A stretch of 64,000 nucleotides of DNA from NCBI GenBank assembly GCA_029959615.1, contig JASCOD010000002.1, forward strand, positions 558,001 to 622,000, in the 5' to 3' direction. This DNA is from Flavobacteriaceae bacterium PS02338. GTDB taxonomy: Bacteria > Bacteroidota > Bacteroidia > Sphingobacteriales > Sphingobacteriaceae. The translations under genes and the position numbers were made by a program. Positions within the stretch are counted from its first letter, which is position 1. Every line of letters begins with the position of its first letter. This document shows, one piece after another, positions 61,718-64,000 of the stretch. Below the pieces are notes generated by a model that did not search any database, had not been told where the DNA came from, and saw only the letters and a program-made list of their open reading frames with translations.

Positions 61718-62623
61718 TTACACCCAATCAATTCCCTTTTTCAATAGATTGATAGTGTTCTCTTCTTCCGTATTAGGTTGAGCTTGTGCATTGTAGTTCC
61801 ACTTTGCAGTTGGTGGTAAGCTCATTAAGATACTTTCTATTCTACCATTGGTTTCTAAGCCAAACTTCGTACCCGAATCATATACCAAATTAAACTCGGC
61901 ATACCTGCTGCGACGCAAATACTGCCATTCTTTGTGGAAATCGGTATAGGCCGTATCTCTATTTCTGTCAATTAGCTCTGTGTAAACAGGCAAGAAGGTA
62001 TTACCCACAGCAAGAGAAAAATCGAGTAGTTGATCATAACTTAATTCTGTGTTATCAGGTTTTAATCGATCGTAGAAAATCCCCCCAACTCCCCTTGTTT
62101 CGTTTCGATGTTTAATGAAGAAATAATCATCTGCTAAGGCTTTAAAACGAGGATAAAATTCGGCTTTAAACTCATCGCAAGCCTGTTTCAAGTGATAATG
62201 AAAAAACCTCGCATCAGTTGGAATTACATAATGTGGAGTTAAATCAATTCCGCCACCAAACCAACGTGTTTGTTCATCCATTTCAAAATAGCGGATGTTC
62301 ATATGGATAATAGGCACAAAAGGATTTTCTGGATGAAGAACAATAGAAACTCCAGTTGCGAAAAATTCATCGTTTTCTACTTTAAATGACTTTTTAACTG
62401 CCTCTGGTAATTTGCCGTACACTGCAGAAAAATTCACTCCGCCTTTCTCAACTACATTTCCGTGTTGTATCACTCGCGTTCTACCGCCACCGCCGCCTTC
62501 ACGTTCCCACAATTCCTCGTTAAAAACGGCCTTCCCGTCTGCTACCTCCAAGCCTTTGCAAATACTATCCTGAATTTGTTTATATGCCTCCGCAACTTTA
62601 TCCTTAAACATGATTTCCTCCAT
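61718..62623 (-). CDS. hemF: Oxygen-dependent coproporphyrinogen III oxidase
   Basis: A 301-residue soluble enzyme of haem synthesis that converts coproporphyrinogen III to protoporphyrinogen IX with O2. The family signatures are FNEELWEREGGGGGRTRVIQ, VIHMNIRYFEM, WFGGGIDLTPHYVIP, GVGGIFYDRL and RRSRYAEFNLVYDSGTKFG. Length is normal. Its presence points to at least a facultatively aerobic host. It is encoded alone. Confidence 0.97.
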   Translation of the reverse strand: MEEIMFKDKVAEAYKQIQDSICKGLEVADGKAVFNEELWEREGGGGGRTRVIQHGNVVEKGGVNFSAVYGKLPEAVKKSFKVENDEFFATGVSIVLHPENPFVPIIHMNIRYFEMDEQTRWFGGGIDLTPHYVIPTDARFFHYHLKQACDEFKAEFYPRFKALADDYFFIKHRNETRGVGGIFYDRLKPDNTELSYDQLLDFSLAVGNTFLPVYTELIDRNRDTAYTDFHKEWQYLRRSRYAEFNLVYDSGTKFGLETNGRIESILMSLPPTAKWNYNAQAQPNTEEENTINLLKKGIDWV

Positions 62624-62708
62624 TGTATTTCCAAATTTAAGCTTAATGTAATGCTAAGCGAAAACGAATGTTAGATAGTACATTAGATTGACATTTTGCG
62701 GTTTAGGT

Positions 62709-63020
62709 AACCTCCGATGGGTTTGTGTAATGGTCTGTAGGTTATCTGGAATCCTACAGACCATTCTTTTTACCCTGCGAAGCCGTCTTTTAATGAAACG
62801 ACGACCATCTGGAATGATCTGTCGAGTACTTGGAAAGGTCCGAAGGATTAATTTAATACTCTGGAGCATTCCGAGAAGGCAAGCGACCGTTCCAAAAGCG
62901 CAACAGAGCATTAAAAAAGCGCAAAATATGATTAAGGAAAGGATAATTTCCCTTAAATTAAGGCAACGGAGCATTAAAAGAACCCAGCGGAGCATTAAAC
63001 AAGCAGAACGAATGGTTAAA
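62709..63020. repeat. Degenerate 21-bp minisatellite in a 459-base gene-free gap
   Basis: The gap 62624-63082 holds a tandem array of about 15 units of 21 bases. The right-hand units are clearest (CAACAGAGCATTAAAAAAGC, CAACGGAGCATTAAAAGAAC and CAGCGGAGCATTAAACAAGC); the left half is more diverged. Both strands stay open for over 110 codons because the period is a multiple of three, but the translations are Arg/Lys-rich or hydrophobic with no start signals, so it is not a gene. Confidence 0.8.
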
Positions 63021-63082
63021 TAAGTGTTTTAGAGGGTATAGAGTGGGTTTTACGGTTTACTTATTTGGTGTTATCACTCCTT

Positions 63083-64000
63083 CTAAATAAGCTTCAACAA
63101 ATCTTCTTTAGAGAGAGATTTAAATATAGAAGTGTCAGTTTTGATTAGGTCAGTGACCAAATCCCTCTTCTTCTCTTGCATCAGCATGATTTTTTCTTCA
63201 ATTGTATCTGGACAGATCAAACGTACTGCTATTACATTTTTATGCTGTCCAATGCGGTACGTTCTATCTATAGCTTGGTTTTCTACCGCCGGATTCCACC
63301 ATGGATCAATCAAATATACGTAGTCTGCTTCGGTAAGATTTAAGCCAGTTCCCCCTGCTTTTAAGCTAATTAGGAAAACTCTGTTTTCTTCCTCTTGCCT
63401 AAATGAGTTTACCACAGCTTCACGGTTTTTAGTTTGACCGCTCAAATAAGCAAAACGCACGCCACGTTCTTCTAACGCATCTTTTACTAAATTAAGCATG
63501 CCTACAAACTGCGAAAACACTAAAATTTTATGATAAGGTGCTTTGCTTTCTATTTGTTCCAGCAGTACATCCATTTTGGCCGAAGCATTTCCATAAAATG
63601 CTTCTTTGCTTAACAATGCTGGAGAATTACAAATTTGTCTAAGCTTGGTAATCCCCTGCAATACATGCATGCTGCTTTTAGTTAGCTCATCTTCCGAACG
63701 ACCCATCAAATAATCTCTAATTTCATTGCGACAACTTTCATAAATCTCCCTTTGCTTCTGCCCCATCTCACAGTAGATCACCATCTCTGTTTTATCGGGC
63801 AGTTCTTTGGCCACTTGCGGTTTCGTTCTACGTAAAATGAATGGCTTAATACGCTGTTGTAATTCCTCTGCCCTTTTACTGTCTTTAAATTGATCTATGG
63901 GTACAGCATATTGTTGCCTGAAATGCTCTCTGTTCCCAAGTAAGCCTGGACAGGCAAAGGAAAGCTGTCCATACAAATCGAATGTATTATTCTCTATTGG
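63083..64000 (-). CDS. SNF2/Swi2 family DEAD-like helicase, C-terminal part (partial)
   Basis: The last 305 codons of a gene that continues beyond the window; the frame stays open to 64000 (PIENNTFDLYGQLSFACPG), showing motif III of the SNF2 ATPase. The helicase C domain is complete: FILRRTKPQVAKELPDKTE, KILVFSQFVGML, FAYLSGQTKNREAVVNSF, LISLKAGGTGLNLTEADYVY, PWWNPAVENQAIDRTYRIGQ with motif VI. Such proteins remodel protein-DNA complexes. The Walker A and B motifs are off the end. No neighbouring restriction or defence gene is visible. Confidence 0.93.
   Translation of the reverse strand, partial: PIENNTFDLYGQLSFACPGLLGNREHFRQQYAVPIDQFKDSKRAEELQQRIKPFILRRTKPQVAKELPDKTEMVIYCEMGQKQREIYESCRNEIRDYLMGRSEDELTKSSMHVLQGITKLRQICNSPALLSKEAFYGNASAKMDVLLEQIESKAPYHKILVFSQFVGMLNLVKDALEERGVRFAYLSGQTKNREAVVNSFRQEEENRVFLISLKAGGTGLNLTEADYVYLIDPWWNPAVENQAIDRTYRIGQHKNVIAVRLICPDTIEEKIMLMQEKKRDLVTDLIKTDTSIFKSLSKEDLLKLI

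Noticed and set aside
62654..63023. Overlapping 113- and 111-codon reading frames on both strands
   Set aside because: Both are by-products of a 21-bp tandem repeat, whose period keeps frames open. Composition is not protein-like and no start signal is seen.

Overview
The window is a stretch of chromosome from a low-GC member of the Bacteroidota, most likely a Pedobacter-like Sphingobacteriaceae. The evidence is a SusC/SusD polysaccharide utilisation locus (PUL) with a hybrid two-component regulator, type IX secretion (T9SS) sorting sequences, promoters of the Bacteroidota TAnnTTTG kind, many short secreted lipoproteins, and a typical core gene set (kdsB, rnpB, fabF, gatB, alaS, hemF). I see no integrase, transposase, prophage or CRISPR array. 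Genus-level placement is inference.

Layout. 1-1.7 kb: salvage kinase tail, DUF5808, kdsB and a lipoprotein. 1.75-7.3 kb: a probable copper-handling and cytochrome locus (CxGKC protein, MbnP, MbnH di-haem enzyme, Cys-rich outer-membrane protein, YHS protein, SCO copper chaperone, cytochrome c). 7.5-7.9 kb: RNase P RNA. 8.1-11 kb: Tat-exported alkaline phosphatase and a sensor kinase. 11-26.2 kb: a minus-strand PUL with a hybrid sensor/AraC regulator, two related clan GH-A hydrolases, a GH110 alpha-galactosidase-like beta-helix enzyme, SusD, SusC and a secreted protein. 26.4-36.8 kb: methyltransferase, tRNA-Pro and tRNA-Ser, a 7TM-HD c-di-AMP phosphodiesterase-like protein, SPFH and Arc proteins, thiolase, a peptide transporter with a large insert, and fabF.

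37-42.6 kb is the most interesting part: an RNA-repair locus. On the minus strand it runs from two adjacent tRNA-mimic RNA modules to a membrane-anchor-free slipin, a HEPN-type protein and the RtcB RNA ligase, which overlaps the HEPN gene by four bases. A WYL-domain regulator is divergently transcribed. The two RNA modules have tRNA T, acceptor and D arms in circularly permuted order (T arm, closed acceptor hairpin, D arm), as in the bacterial Y RNAs of the YrlA family. In the divergent spacer two CGCA-N7-TGCG sites sit 11-12 bases upstream of two outward-facing promoter elements, which suggests one regulator controls both directions.

42.7-64 kb: response regulator, TlpA-like thioredoxin, gatB, alaS, a MerR regulator, an outer-membrane protein followed by a ComEA-like helix-hairpin-helix barrel protein and ComEC (possible DNA-uptake set), enoyl-CoA hydratase, LTA-synthase-like sulfatase, DPP-IV-type peptidase, hemF, a degenerate 21-bp minisatellite, and a SNF2 helicase running off the end. 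Palindromic REP-like repeats are scattered through the intergenic spaces.
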